Positions 1 to 6,376 of a stretch of DNA of 19,591 nucleotides are shown here, piece by piece (positions within the stretch are counted from its first letter, which is position 1; every line of letters starts with the position of its first letter). Made by a program: the position numbers and the translations under genes. Under the pieces are notes generated by a model that had not been told where the DNA came from, did not search any database, and saw only the letters and a program-made list of their open reading frames with translations. Where the stretch lies: contig CAZYPK010000093.1 in NCBI GenBank assembly GCA_964649195.1, positions 1 through 19,591 on the forward strand, read 5' to 3'. The stretch comes from JTS-RE9 sp964649195. Its GTDB lineage: Bacteria; Planctomycetota; Phycisphaerae; Phycisphaerales; Phycisphaeraceae.

Positions 1-100
1 CCCCAAAGCGGGGCCATCGCAAACGAATCGGCTCGGCGGGAGCCTCGCCCTCCCAGCGAGCGCCTCGCCCTCCCGGCGGGAGCTTCGTCTCCCATATGCG
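1..100. repeat. Left-end copy of terminal inverted repeat
   Basis: The first 54 bases match the reverse complement of the last 54 bases of the window with one mismatch (position 16). The two copies then diverge slightly and both end in CATATGCG. Inside are two copies of the unit GCCTCGCCCTCCC, about 20-25 bases apart. From memory, GC-rich units of this type are abundant between planctomycete genes; this was not checked. The most likely reading is a dispersed intergenic repeat at which assembly stopped. Confidence 0.85.
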
Positions 101-162
101 CCGGCCCTGACTCCGCCCCAAACACACCCGCCGCCAAACTTTCGCTTTCCTTCGCATTCGCC

Positions 163-168
163 TATACT
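163..168 (+). promoter_or_regulatory. Possible -10 element of first gene
   Basis: TATACT lies about 68 bases before the first start codon and would give a leader of roughly 60 bases. No convincing -35 box is present at 17 bases upstream (TTTCGC at 140-145), so the assignment is weak. Confidence 0.3.
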
Positions 169-235
169 TGGGTGTGTAGCGTATCGGTCCTTCCATCCAC
201 CCGCCCTCGCGTATCGTCCCGGAGGCTTTTCATCC

Positions 236-1495
236 ATGACGACCCCTCTGCGAACCGTTGTTTTCTCGCTGCTTTTTCTGGCGTTGTCGCTCTCCACCGC
301 CCTGGGGCAGGCCGCCCGCGAAGCGGTGCTGACGCTCAAGGATGGCCGCACGGTCAAGGGGGTGGTGGCCGAGGAGGACGACAAGTCGGTGTCGATGGTG
401 ATCGCCGGCATCAAGACGCCTTACCCGCGCGATCTGATCAAGAGCATCGAGTATGTGAGGACGGTGGAGGAGGAATACGCCCAGCGCCGCGCCAAGGTGA
501 CGGATGAGGATGTCGCCGGTCGTTACCAGATCGCCCGCTGGCTGTTTGAGAAGCAGGCCTTCGGTCTGGCGAAGAAGGAACTGGACGATCTGGCCGGCCG
601 CGATCCGAAGAACACGGACATCAGCCTGCTCAAGCGCATCGTCGAGGAACGCATCAAGTCCTCCGCCCCCGCCCCCGGAACCACGCCCGGCACGACCCCT
701 GGAACAACTCCCGGCACCACCCCCGGAACAACCCCCGGCCCCGATTCGAGCGCCACGGGCGCGCTGCCCAAGGATCGCCTCACCGCCAAGCAGATCAACC
801 GGCTCCGCGTGATGGAGGTCAATGAAGATCTCAACCCCCGTGTGACCGTGCCGCCGACGGTCGTGGACAAGTTTCTCAATGAGTTTGCCGACAATGACAG
901 GGTGCCCAAGGGAGCGACGGCCCGCAACCGCTTCAAGGCTCAAAAGGACATCGAAAAGCTCAAGCTGATCATGGAGGTCGGCGCCGGTCAATACTACGAG
1001 GACATCATCAGCCACGATGATCCACCGGCCATCCGCGACTTCCGCAACATCCACCGCAACTACATCCTCAACTTCTGCGCCACCAACGATTGCCACGGCG
1101 GGCCCAAGGCCGGCAAGTTCTTCCTCTTCAACTCGGCGCCCACCAGCAGCGAAACCATCCACACCAACTTCTACATCCTCACCCAGACCAAGCCCAAGAC
1201 CGCCTACATGGTCGATCGAGACTATCCCACCAAGTCGCTCATCCTTCAGTACGGCCTGCCGGTGGACAAGTCGCAGAACCCGCATCCGGAGGTCCCCGGT
1301 TTCAAGGCCCCGATGGTCACCGGCGACAAGGATCGCACTTACCAGATGCTCGTCGAGTGGATCAGCAAATCGCTGTACCGCCCCGAACCCAAGTACGAAC
1401 TGAATTACCGCCTGCCGACGGTCGCCACACCGCCGCCATCACCGGCCAAGGCTCCGCCTCCGGAGACAACCCCGCCCGCTCCCAAGACGCCTTGA
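236..1495 (+). CDS. Secreted protein with CX4CH cytochrome-c-like motif
   Basis: A 419-residue exported protein. Residues 1-24 form a signal peptide ending ALG-QA. Residues 30-75 look like a small beta domain (LKDGRTVKGVV), followed by a helical, TPR-like stretch at 80-140. A linker at 148-168 is five repeats of GTTP encoded by 12-base units. The C-terminal half holds C281-A-T-N-D-C286-H287, followed by GG and, near residue 375, an LVEWI helix like those that end planctomycete cytochrome c domains. A CX4CH spacing instead of CXXCH would be an unusual haem-attachment site. The tail after 395 is Pro-rich. GGAGG at 221-225, 10 bases upstream, fixes the start. No named family was recognised. It may form an operon with the following lipoprotein, 116 bases downstream. 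Confidence 0.85.
   Translation: MTTPLRTVVFSLLFLALSLSTALGQAAREAVLTLKDGRTVKGVVAEEDDKSVSMVIAGIKTPYPRDLIKSIEYVRTVEEEYAQRRAKVTDEDVAGRYQIARWLFEKQAFGLAKKELDDLAGRDPKNTDISLLKRIVEERIKSSAPAPGTTPGTTPGTTPGTTPGTTPGPDSSATGALPKDRLTAKQINRLRVMEVNEDLNPRVTVPPTVVDKFLNEFADNDRVPKGATARNRFKAQKDIEKLKLIMEVGAGQYYEDIISHDDPPAIRDFRNIHRNYILNFCATNDCHGGPKAGKFFLFNSAPTSSETIHTNFYILTQTKPKTAYMVDRDYPTKSLILQYGLPVDKSQNPHPEVPGFKAPMVTGDKDRTYQMLVEWISKSLYRPEPKYELNYRLPTVATPPPSPAKAPPPETTPPAPKTP
677..736 (+). repeat. 12-base coding minisatellite (GTTP x5)
   Basis: Five in-frame 12-base units each encode Gly-Thr-Thr-Pro. The glycine codon alternates GGA/GGC, giving a 24-base higher-order period. It forms the flexible linker between the two halves of the secreted protein. 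Confidence 0.9.
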
Positions 1496-1611
1496 ACCCG
1501 CTTTCCGAGTTCGAAGTTTTCGATTATTCTCCGCCTTCTCAATCCGGGAACGCCGCTGGCCTGGCCTTGGGCATCAGGCCCAGCCGCCATCAACCCCCCA
1601 GGAGTTCTTCC

Positions 1612-3156
1612 GTGCGTCGATCCTTCTCTCTGCTGATGGCCGTCGTGCTGATGGTGTTCTCGATGTTCCCGCTGGGCTGCGGCGAGAACCTGGCCGCGAA
1701 GGAATCGCGCCAGGCCCGCGCGGAGTTCGAAAGCGTCGTCGGCATGGTCAACGAGGTCCGCGAAGGATTCCTTCGCACCGAAAAGGGCCTGACGGCATTG
1801 GGGGCTTACAAGCCTTCGCACATCAAGTTCGATGATCCGCAGATCGCCGAGGCCATCAAGTCGGCGAACCTTCGCGCCTACCAGGCCGCCGTCATCGGGC
1901 AGGTCGAATCCAAGCTCAAGGGCCTGACCGGTCGCGGCCAGACCGGTCAGCGCGTCGCGGCCCATCAACTGCTTGCCAGCCTTTACACCTCCTCGGCGGC
2001 GCACCTGCGCCGCCAGGCCATGATCGTCAGCAACTCGCTCTCGCCCCAGACCGCCGCCATTGAGACCTTCATCGCCAGCGTCGAGGTCACCTCCAGCCTC
2101 ATCGGCGTGTTCACCGACGACGAGAAGCCGGTGCTCGACAAGTGGTCGCAGAACCAGGAAGCCGTGACCGCCGCGGTGAACAAATACAAGGGTGACGCCC
2201 GCACGTTGCAGGCTGAGATCGATGATCTTCAGAAGCAGATCGATGAGCTTGCCGTCAAGCGCGACGCGGCCTTCAAGCAGGCCAGCGATCTGCGGGCGCA
2301 GGCGTTCACCAAAAAGAACGTCGAGGAATATGAACTGTACATCAAGGCGATCGATGCCGACCGCGAAGGCCAGGGCAGCGACACCAAGATCGATCAGCTC
2401 ACCGTCGCGCAGGACCTGGCCAAGGCCAAGCTGACGATCGTGCAGCGCGAGCTGGGGATTGCGGAAAAGTGGCTGGAGATGCTCACCGGCGGCGTGACCA
2501 GTGTCGAGGCCCGGCAGGCGAGAATGAAGGAACTGGAGTCGGAGATCATCCGCGACCGCGCCGAGGCCGCCGCCAATCTTCAGGGTGAACTCAAGCAGTT
2601 GACCGACGATTACGACCAGAAGGTCACGGTCAAGCTCGATGCGGCGCTGGCCAAGGCCGTCGAAGCGATTGAGACGCTCAAGAAGGCCGACGCGATCGCC
2701 AGAGGCGAGGAGAAGGTCGCGGTCAAGTTCGACCTGATCGACGCCCACCTGGCCAAGCTCAACGCCGAATCGGACGCCATCGTCGCCACCAACCGTTTTG
2801 CGACCATCGGCAACCAGGTCAAGTCCCGGACGGGACAGTCCTTCGCCGGTGATGTTCAGGTTTTGACCACCAAGATCGCCGATGCCGCATCGCGCCAGAC
2901 CGCCATGACCGAGGCCAGCCGCAAGACGGTGGGCGATCTGAACGGACTGCTGGCGGATCCCGCGATCACCGGCATCAAGGAAGGCTCGGCGTTGGGCGAT
3001 GCCCGCCTCTCTCGAATCAAGTCAGCCCGTCAGGTTCTGGGCAGCCACGCCTCGCGGCTGGGCCACTACGATGGCACCGCCACGCTGGAAACCCCGGACG
3101 CCCCGGAAACTCCCGCCGCCCCGGATGCCCCCGCCGCACCCGATGCGGACAACTGA
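1612..3156 (+). CDS. Coiled-coil lipoprotein, function unknown
   Basis: A 514-residue predicted lipoprotein. The frame is open far upstream, but AGGAG at 1600-1604, seven bases before GTG 1612, together with the signal sequence that follows, marks the start. Residues 1-22 are hydrophobic and end in PLGC, with Cys23 as the likely lipidated residue; Pro at -3 is a non-standard lipobox position. The body is almost all helix: heptad-like stretches run from about residue 200 to 265 (DDLQKQIDELAVKRDAAF) and 280-400 (KELESEIIRDRAEAAANL), which suggests a long coiled coil in the periplasm. The tail is a low-complexity Pro/Ala/Asp segment. No enzymatic motif is seen and no family was recognised. It may be a structural envelope protein cotranscribed with the preceding secreted protein. 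Confidence 0.85.
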   Translation: MRRSFSLLMAVVLMVFSMFPLGCGENLAAKESRQARAEFESVVGMVNEVREGFLRTEKGLTALGAYKPSHIKFDDPQIAEAIKSANLRAYQAAVIGQVESKLKGLTGRGQTGQRVAAHQLLASLYTSSAAHLRRQAMIVSNSLSPQTAAIETFIASVEVTSSLIGVFTDDEKPVLDKWSQNQEAVTAAVNKYKGDARTLQAEIDDLQKQIDELAVKRDAAFKQASDLRAQAFTKKNVEEYELYIKAIDADREGQGSDTKIDQLTVAQDLAKAKLTIVQRELGIAEKWLEMLTGGVTSVEARQARMKELESEIIRDRAEAAANLQGELKQLTDDYDQKVTVKLDAALAKAVEAIETLKKADAIARGEEKVAVKFDLIDAHLAKLNAESDAIVATNRFATIGNQVKSRTGQSFAGDVQVLTTKIADAASRQTAMTEASRKTVGDLNGLLADPAITGIKEGSALGDARLSRIKSARQVLGSHASRLGHYDGTATLETPDAPETPAAPDAPAAPDADN

Positions 3157-3190
3157 AGCGAAGCCAATCGCAGCGGCATTGTCCGAGCCG

Positions 3191-3226
3191 CCCGGCACCC
3201 CCCCGGCACCCCCCGGCACCCCCCCC
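3191..3226 (-). other. G-quadruplex-type motif (four G-tracts on - strand)
   Basis: The + strand reads C3-GGCA-C7-GGCA-C6-GGCA-C8, so the - strand carries four runs of three or more G separated by TGCC loops, which fits the canonical G-quadruplex pattern. It lies in the 271-base gap after the coiled-coil lipoprotein gene. The rest of that gap shows only a weak hairpin (ATCGGGG 3325-3331 with CCCCGAT 3344-3350). Confidence 0.6.
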
Positions 3227-3414
3227 GGAATCGGAAGTCTCGCCTTCCCGAAAAGCCATCTTCGTGCTCGCCTGTTGTCGCGTCACTCTTTGTTCCTTGT
3301 GCGACGCTTTGCGGCCATTCAACAATCGGGGCTTCCGAATAACCCCCGATGTGCGTTGCCACGCCGCAAGCGGCTTGTGCGCGTCCGCCCGTTTCCCATT
3401 CGTTCACCCTTCGA

Positions 3415-3420
3415 TACACT
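3415..3420 (+). promoter_or_regulatory. -10 element of a possible leaderless gene
   Basis: TACACT is followed by exactly seven bases and then the ATG of the HEAT-repeat lipoprotein gene, which has no ribosome-binding sequence. A start of transcription at or beside the A of ATG would make the message leaderless. The -35 region (TTTCCC near 3392) is weak. Confidence 0.4.
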
Positions 3421-3427
3421 GCACCTC

Positions 3428-4234
3428 ATGCGAACGGCTCATCAATCACTCCGGCGATTCGGCTTCCTTGTCGCATCGGTTGTGTCGCTCGGCTTGGCCG
3501 GTTGTTCGGGCGACTCGGCGCGAAGCGACAATCCCGTGATGGCGATGTTTGACTCCATCTTGCCGCCCACCCCCGGCGAGGCCGCCAAGGATTCGCTGAA
3601 TCCTTTCGATGCCGACCGTCGCCGCAACGGCGTGGCCTGGCTCTCCTCGGCGCCCTTCGGCGGCGAGGAGGTCTATGTGCGAACCTATCGCCTGCTGCTC
3701 ACCGACGAGGACTCCACCGTGCGGGCCGCCTCCGTCCGCGCCCTGGGGCTGCACGGCGTGGTCGATGATGTCGATCTGCTCGTTCCGCTGCTCGAAGACA
3801 ATTCCGATTTCGTGCGCTGGGAGACGGCCAAGGCGCTTCAGAAAATCCACAACCCCAAGGCCATCGACCCGCTCATCAAGCACACGCGGCTGTCTCTGGA
3901 GGATGTCGCCGATGTGCGCATGGCCTGCTGCCAGGCCCTGGGGCAGTATGCGGAGCCGCGCGTGTTTGACGGGTTGGTCGGCGCGCTCAACGACACGGAC
4001 TATGCCGTGATTCGCGCGGCGCGCGGCGCGCTGAAAACGCTCACCGGTTACGACCTGGGCTCCGACAGCACCCTCTGGCTGATCTGGCAGCGGAAGAATC
4101 CCGATTTGTTGTTCAAGGAGCGGCAGGAATACACCTGGCTGCCTTTCGAGAAGCCGCCGACCACGCTCGACAAGTTGCAGTTCTGGAAGGAGCGCCCGGT
4201 GATCGAGCCGCAGAAACCCGTGGGGGTGGAGTGA
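3428..4234 (+). CDS. HEAT-repeat lipoprotein
   Basis: A 268-residue lipoprotein. The open frame begins much earlier, but the ATG at 3428 is followed at once by a signal sequence (RRFGFLVASVVSLGLAGC) with a standard LAGC lipobox and Cys26 as the modified residue. Residues about 72-200 form three to four HEAT/PBS-lyase-like alpha repeats, for example DEDSTVRAASVRALGLHG, DNSDFVRWETAKALQKI and VADVRMACCQALGQYAEP. These repeats normally bind protein partners. The C-terminal part has conserved-looking aromatic residues (WLIWQRKNPDLLF, LQFWKERPVIEP) and belongs to no family I recognise. The protein is probably a periplasm-facing scaffold. Expression may be leaderless. Confidence 0.88.
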   Translation: MRTAHQSLRRFGFLVASVVSLGLAGCSGDSARSDNPVMAMFDSILPPTPGEAAKDSLNPFDADRRRNGVAWLSSAPFGGEEVYVRTYRLLLTDEDSTVRAASVRALGLHGVVDDVDLLVPLLEDNSDFVRWETAKALQKIHNPKAIDPLIKHTRLSLEDVADVRMACCQALGQYAEPRVFDGLVGALNDTDYAVIRAARGALKTLTGYDLGSDSTLWLIWQRKNPDLLFKERQEYTWLPFEKPPTTLDKLQFWKERPVIEPQKPVGVE

Positions 4235-4337
4235 GGAAGAGGTCAGAGGTCAGAGGTCAGAAGTCAGAGGACAGGAAGAAGCCCACAGCCGCTTGCGGCT
4301 TCGCTCTGACCTCTGTCCCCTGTCCCCTGACCTCTTT
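4235..4337. repeat. Heptamer-armed palindromic repeat, copy 1
   Basis: The left arm is a run of heptamers related to GGTCAGA/GGACAGG. The centre holds GCCGCTTGCGGC, and the right arm is complementary heptamers (TGACCTC, TGTCCCC). The 28-base core at 4281-4308 is an exact reverse complement of the core of copy 2 at 4938-4965. It begins directly after the HEAT lipoprotein stop codon and could form a long hairpin. Confidence 0.9.
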
Positions 4338-4364
4338 GAGACAACGCCGGGTTGCCGTTAAAAT
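4336..4364 (+). promoter_or_regulatory. greA promoter
   Basis: TTGAGA (4336-4341), a 17-base spacer and TAAAAT (4359-4364) make a good vegetative promoter. Transcription would start near 4371, inside the loop of the overlapping hairpin, giving a leader of about 58 bases before greA. Confidence 0.65.
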
Positions 4365-4399
4365 GCCCCGTTCGCAAGCGGGGCGGTTTTCTTTTTTTT
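4365..4399 (+). terminator. Intrinsic terminator overlapping the greA promoter
   Basis: GCCCCG (4365-4370) pairs with CGGGGC (4379-4384) around an eight-base loop, followed by a T-rich run ending in eight T (4392-4399). It should stop read-through from the upstream lipoprotein gene. A message started near 4371 lacks the 5' arm and would escape it. Confidence 0.65.
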
Positions 4400-4428
4400 C
4401 ACTCCGGGATCAGGAAGGTGCGGTGGTC

Positions 4429-4899
4429 ATGGAATTCATCACAGCGGAAGAAAAGACCCGGATCGAAACCAAGCTTGAGGATCGCAAGGCTCAGCGCGCG
4501 GTGCTTTCCGTGCGCATTGCCGAGGCCCGGGCCCTGGGTGATCTGAAGGAGAATGCCGACTACCACGCGGCCCGCGAGGACCAGGGTCTCAACGAGGCGG
4601 AGATTCGCCGGCTCGAGGAAAAGCTGCGCAACTCCAAGGTCATCGAGGATGGCTCCGTGCCCATCGACATCGTTTTTCTCGGTTCCGTCGTCCGCCTGCG
4701 CGATGAGGAGGACGGTTCGGAGGAGCTTTACAAGATCGTCGGCCAGGCTTCGGGCAGCTTCAACTTCGACAGCGATGAGATCGAGGTGACCGCCACCAGT
4801 CCGATGGGCGAATCGCTGATGAAGGCCCGCGTGGGGGACGCGGTGAAGGTGTCGCTGCCGCGCGGCGTCAAGCGGTTCATCATCATCGAGGTTCGGTGA
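4429..4899 (+). CDS. greA: Transcript cleavage factor GreA
   Basis: GreA enters the secondary channel of RNA polymerase and stimulates cleavage of backtracked RNA so that stalled complexes restart. The protein is 156 residues, the usual length. Residues 1-75 are the antiparallel coiled coil; its tip reads GDLKENADYH, with the acidic residues D38 and E41 that hold the catalytic Mg2+. Residues 80-156 form the FKBP-like domain (GSVVRL, YKIVGQ, SPMGESLMKARVGDAV, ending in a beta strand IIIEV). AGGAAGG at 4412-4418, ten bases upstream, supports ATG 4429; GTG 4423 is a less likely alternative. The gene has its own promoter and is flanked by inverted palindromic repeats, so it is probably a single-gene unit. 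Confidence 0.97.
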   Translation: MEFITAEEKTRIETKLEDRKAQRAVLSVRIAEARALGDLKENADYHAAREDQGLNEAEIRRLEEKLRNSKVIEDGSVPIDIVFLGSVVRLRDEEDGSEELYKIVGQASGSFNFDSDEIEVTATSPMGESLMKARVGDAVKVSLPRGVKRFIIIEVR

Positions 4900-5005
4900 G
4901 GACGGGGGACAGGGAACAGGAAACAGGGGACAGGAAACAGAGCGAAGCCGCAAGCGGCTGTGGGCTTCCTGTCTCCTGTCCCCTGTTTCCTGTTCCCTGA
5001 CTTCT
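4900..5005. repeat. Heptamer-armed palindromic repeat, copy 2 (inverted)
   Basis: Heptamers related to GGACAGG/GAACAGG lead to a core at 4938-4965 that is the exact reverse complement of the core of copy 1, followed by complementary heptamers (CTGTCCC, CTGTTTC). It fills the whole gap between the convergent greA and ldhA genes and may also act as a bidirectional transcription stop. Confidence 0.9.
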
Positions 5006-6001
5006 TCACCGGGCTTTCACTTCGTTGCCGCAGGGTTTGCCCGCCTCGATTTCGCTGATGTTGTTGAGCGTGGTTTGGGCGATGGATTCCAGGGCGTGGC
5101 CGGTGAAGAAGGCCTGGTGTGCGGTGACCAGCACGTTGGGGAAGGTGAGCAGGCGGGAGAAGACATCATCCTTGATGACGATGCCTGAGAGGTCTTCGAA
5201 GAAGAGGTCGGCCTCTTCCTCATAGACATCGAGGCCGAGGTAGCCGATCTTTTCGGACTTGAGGCCGTTGATGACCGCCTTGGTGTTGACCAGTGCGCCG
5301 CGTCCGGTGTTGATGAGCATGACGCCGGGCTTCATGAGATCGATGGTCGGCTCATCGATGAGGTGAAAGGTCTGCGGGGTGAGCGGGCAGTGGAGGGAGA
5401 TGATGTCGCTGCTATGGAACAGTTCGTGGAGTTCGACGTAGCGTGCCCCCCGTTCGACAAGCTGCGGGTCGGCTTTCATGTCGTAGGCCAGGATGTTGCA
5501 GCCGAAGCCCTGGAGGATGGAGGCGGTGATGGCGCCGATTTTTCCGGTGCCGATGACGCCCACGGTCTTGCCTCGCAGCTCGAAGCCCAGGAGTCCTTCG
5601 AGCGAAAAGTTGCCTTCGCGGACGCGGTTGTAGGCCCGGTGGATTTTGCGGTTGAGGGCGAGGATGAGGGCGACGGTGTGCTCGGCGACCCCGTAAGGCG
5701 AGTAGGCCGGCACGCGGACGACCTTGACGCCCAGCCTGCCGGCGGCTTCGAGATCGACATTGTTGAACCCGGCGCAGCGCAGGGCGACGACCCTCAGACC
5801 CTTGTCGTGAAGGGCTTCAAGCGTGGCGGCGTCGAGCAGATCATTCACGAAAGCGCAGATGGCCGGGAACCCCGCCACCAGCGGCGTGGTCTGCGCGGTC
5901 AGGCGAGGCTCGAAAAAGACCAGCTCATGCCCATGCGGCTTGTTGGCCGCCGTGAGAAACTCGCGGTCATACGACTTGGTGCTGACGATGGCGATTTTCA
6001 T
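5006..6001 (-). CDS. ldhA: D-lactate dehydrogenase, LdhA type
   Basis: This is an NAD-dependent D-2-hydroxyacid dehydrogenase that most closely resembles fermentative D-lactate dehydrogenase, which reduces pyruvate to D-lactate to regenerate NAD+ in the cytoplasm. The 331-residue length equals that of the E. coli enzyme. The Rossmann loop GTGKIG is at 151-156, the catalytic Arg234 is in NTGRGALVN, Glu263 in DVYEEEADLFFED, and His295 in TAHQAFFT. Further LdhA-type blocks are GVAEHTVALILALNRKIHRA, FSLEGLLGFEL and DVISLHCPLTP-like (DIISLHCPLTPQTFHLID). The ATG at 6001 begins the first beta strand (MKIAIVST); the longer open frame upstream lacks similarity. There is no ribosome site, and TACAAT sits seven bases before the ATG, so the message may be leaderless. 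Another hydroxyacid as substrate cannot be excluded. Confidence 0.93.
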   Translation of the reverse strand: MKIAIVSTKSYDREFLTAANKPHGHELVFFEPRLTAQTTPLVAGFPAICAFVNDLLDAATLEALHDKGLRVVALRCAGFNNVDLEAAGRLGVKVVRVPAYSPYGVAEHTVALILALNRKIHRAYNRVREGNFSLEGLLGFELRGKTVGVIGTGKIGAITASILQGFGCNILAYDMKADPQLVERGARYVELHELFHSSDIISLHCPLTPQTFHLIDEPTIDLMKPGVMLINTGRGALVNTKAVINGLKSEKIGYLGLDVYEEEADLFFEDLSGIVIKDDVFSRLLTFPNVLVTAHQAFFTGHALESIAQTTLNNISEIEAGKPCGNEVKAR

Positions 6002-6008
6002 GATGCGG

Positions 6009-6014
6009 ATTGTA
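6009..6014 (-). promoter_or_regulatory. -10 element of ldhA, possible leaderless start
   Basis: On the - strand TACAAT is followed by seven bases and then the ldhA ATG. The spacing is the same as at the HEAT lipoprotein gene. No good -35 box is visible. Confidence 0.4.
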
Positions 6015-6062
6015 GCGGCTGGGATGACATGCCGCCTCGATTGGAGGTACACTACCGCTCTC

Positions 6063-6180
6063 GGGCGTGCCCCTATTTTGTGGTAAGCCCCGCCCGGAAG
6101 GGCGAGGGCTGTGAGGCGTACACCCCTGAGCCCGCGCCCTTCCGGGCGGGGCTTATGCTACCGCAAAAAGTGGCACACCC
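6063..6180. repeat. Palindromic REP-doublet or MITE-like element
   Basis: The left arm (6063-6110) and the reverse complement of the right arm (6128-6180) share AGCCCCGCCCGGAAGGGCG followed by GGGCT, and outward of that a T-rich block and GGGYGTGCC. The spacer is 17 bases. The arms could form a hairpin of about 48 pairs with a few mismatches. Related cores occur at 8058-8094 and 8191-8222. It occupies part of the 375-base gap between ldhA and the PSP1 gene; the remainder (6181-6376) shows no gene and no clear promoter. Confidence 0.88.
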
Positions 6181-6376
6181 CTGCTCTTCAGGCTTGCCGT
6201 TTCGTCTTGACTGACTCCGTGTTTGGACCTCGCCGGCGTATCGGGCCGATCGGCGGGATGAATGAAAAGCGCCCGGTGACAATCGGCCGGCTGACAACCC
6301 GTCATCAATTTGATGGAGGGGGTGTCACGCTCAAGTTCCGATTGTGCAGTCGGCTTTCTTACACGGAGTCTGTTCA

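Noticed and set aside
230..1285. Long open frame on the - strand opposite the first secreted protein
   Set aside because: Low-complexity Gly/Arg/Val composition, no ribosome site, and fully antisense to a gene with signal peptide and strong ribosome site.
1405..2748. 447-residue - strand open frame opposite the coiled-coil lipoprotein
   Set aside because: Composition is typical of the antisense of a GC-rich gene (Leu/Gly/Asp/Arg), with no recognisable domain.
4235..5005. Possible CRISPR-like array in the heptamer repeats
   Set aside because: Units are only seven bases, degenerate and without spacers; the structure is palindromic.
5363..6214. + strand open frame opposite ldhA
   Set aside because: Antisense to a clear dehydrogenase gene; Asp/Gly/Val-rich with no domain.
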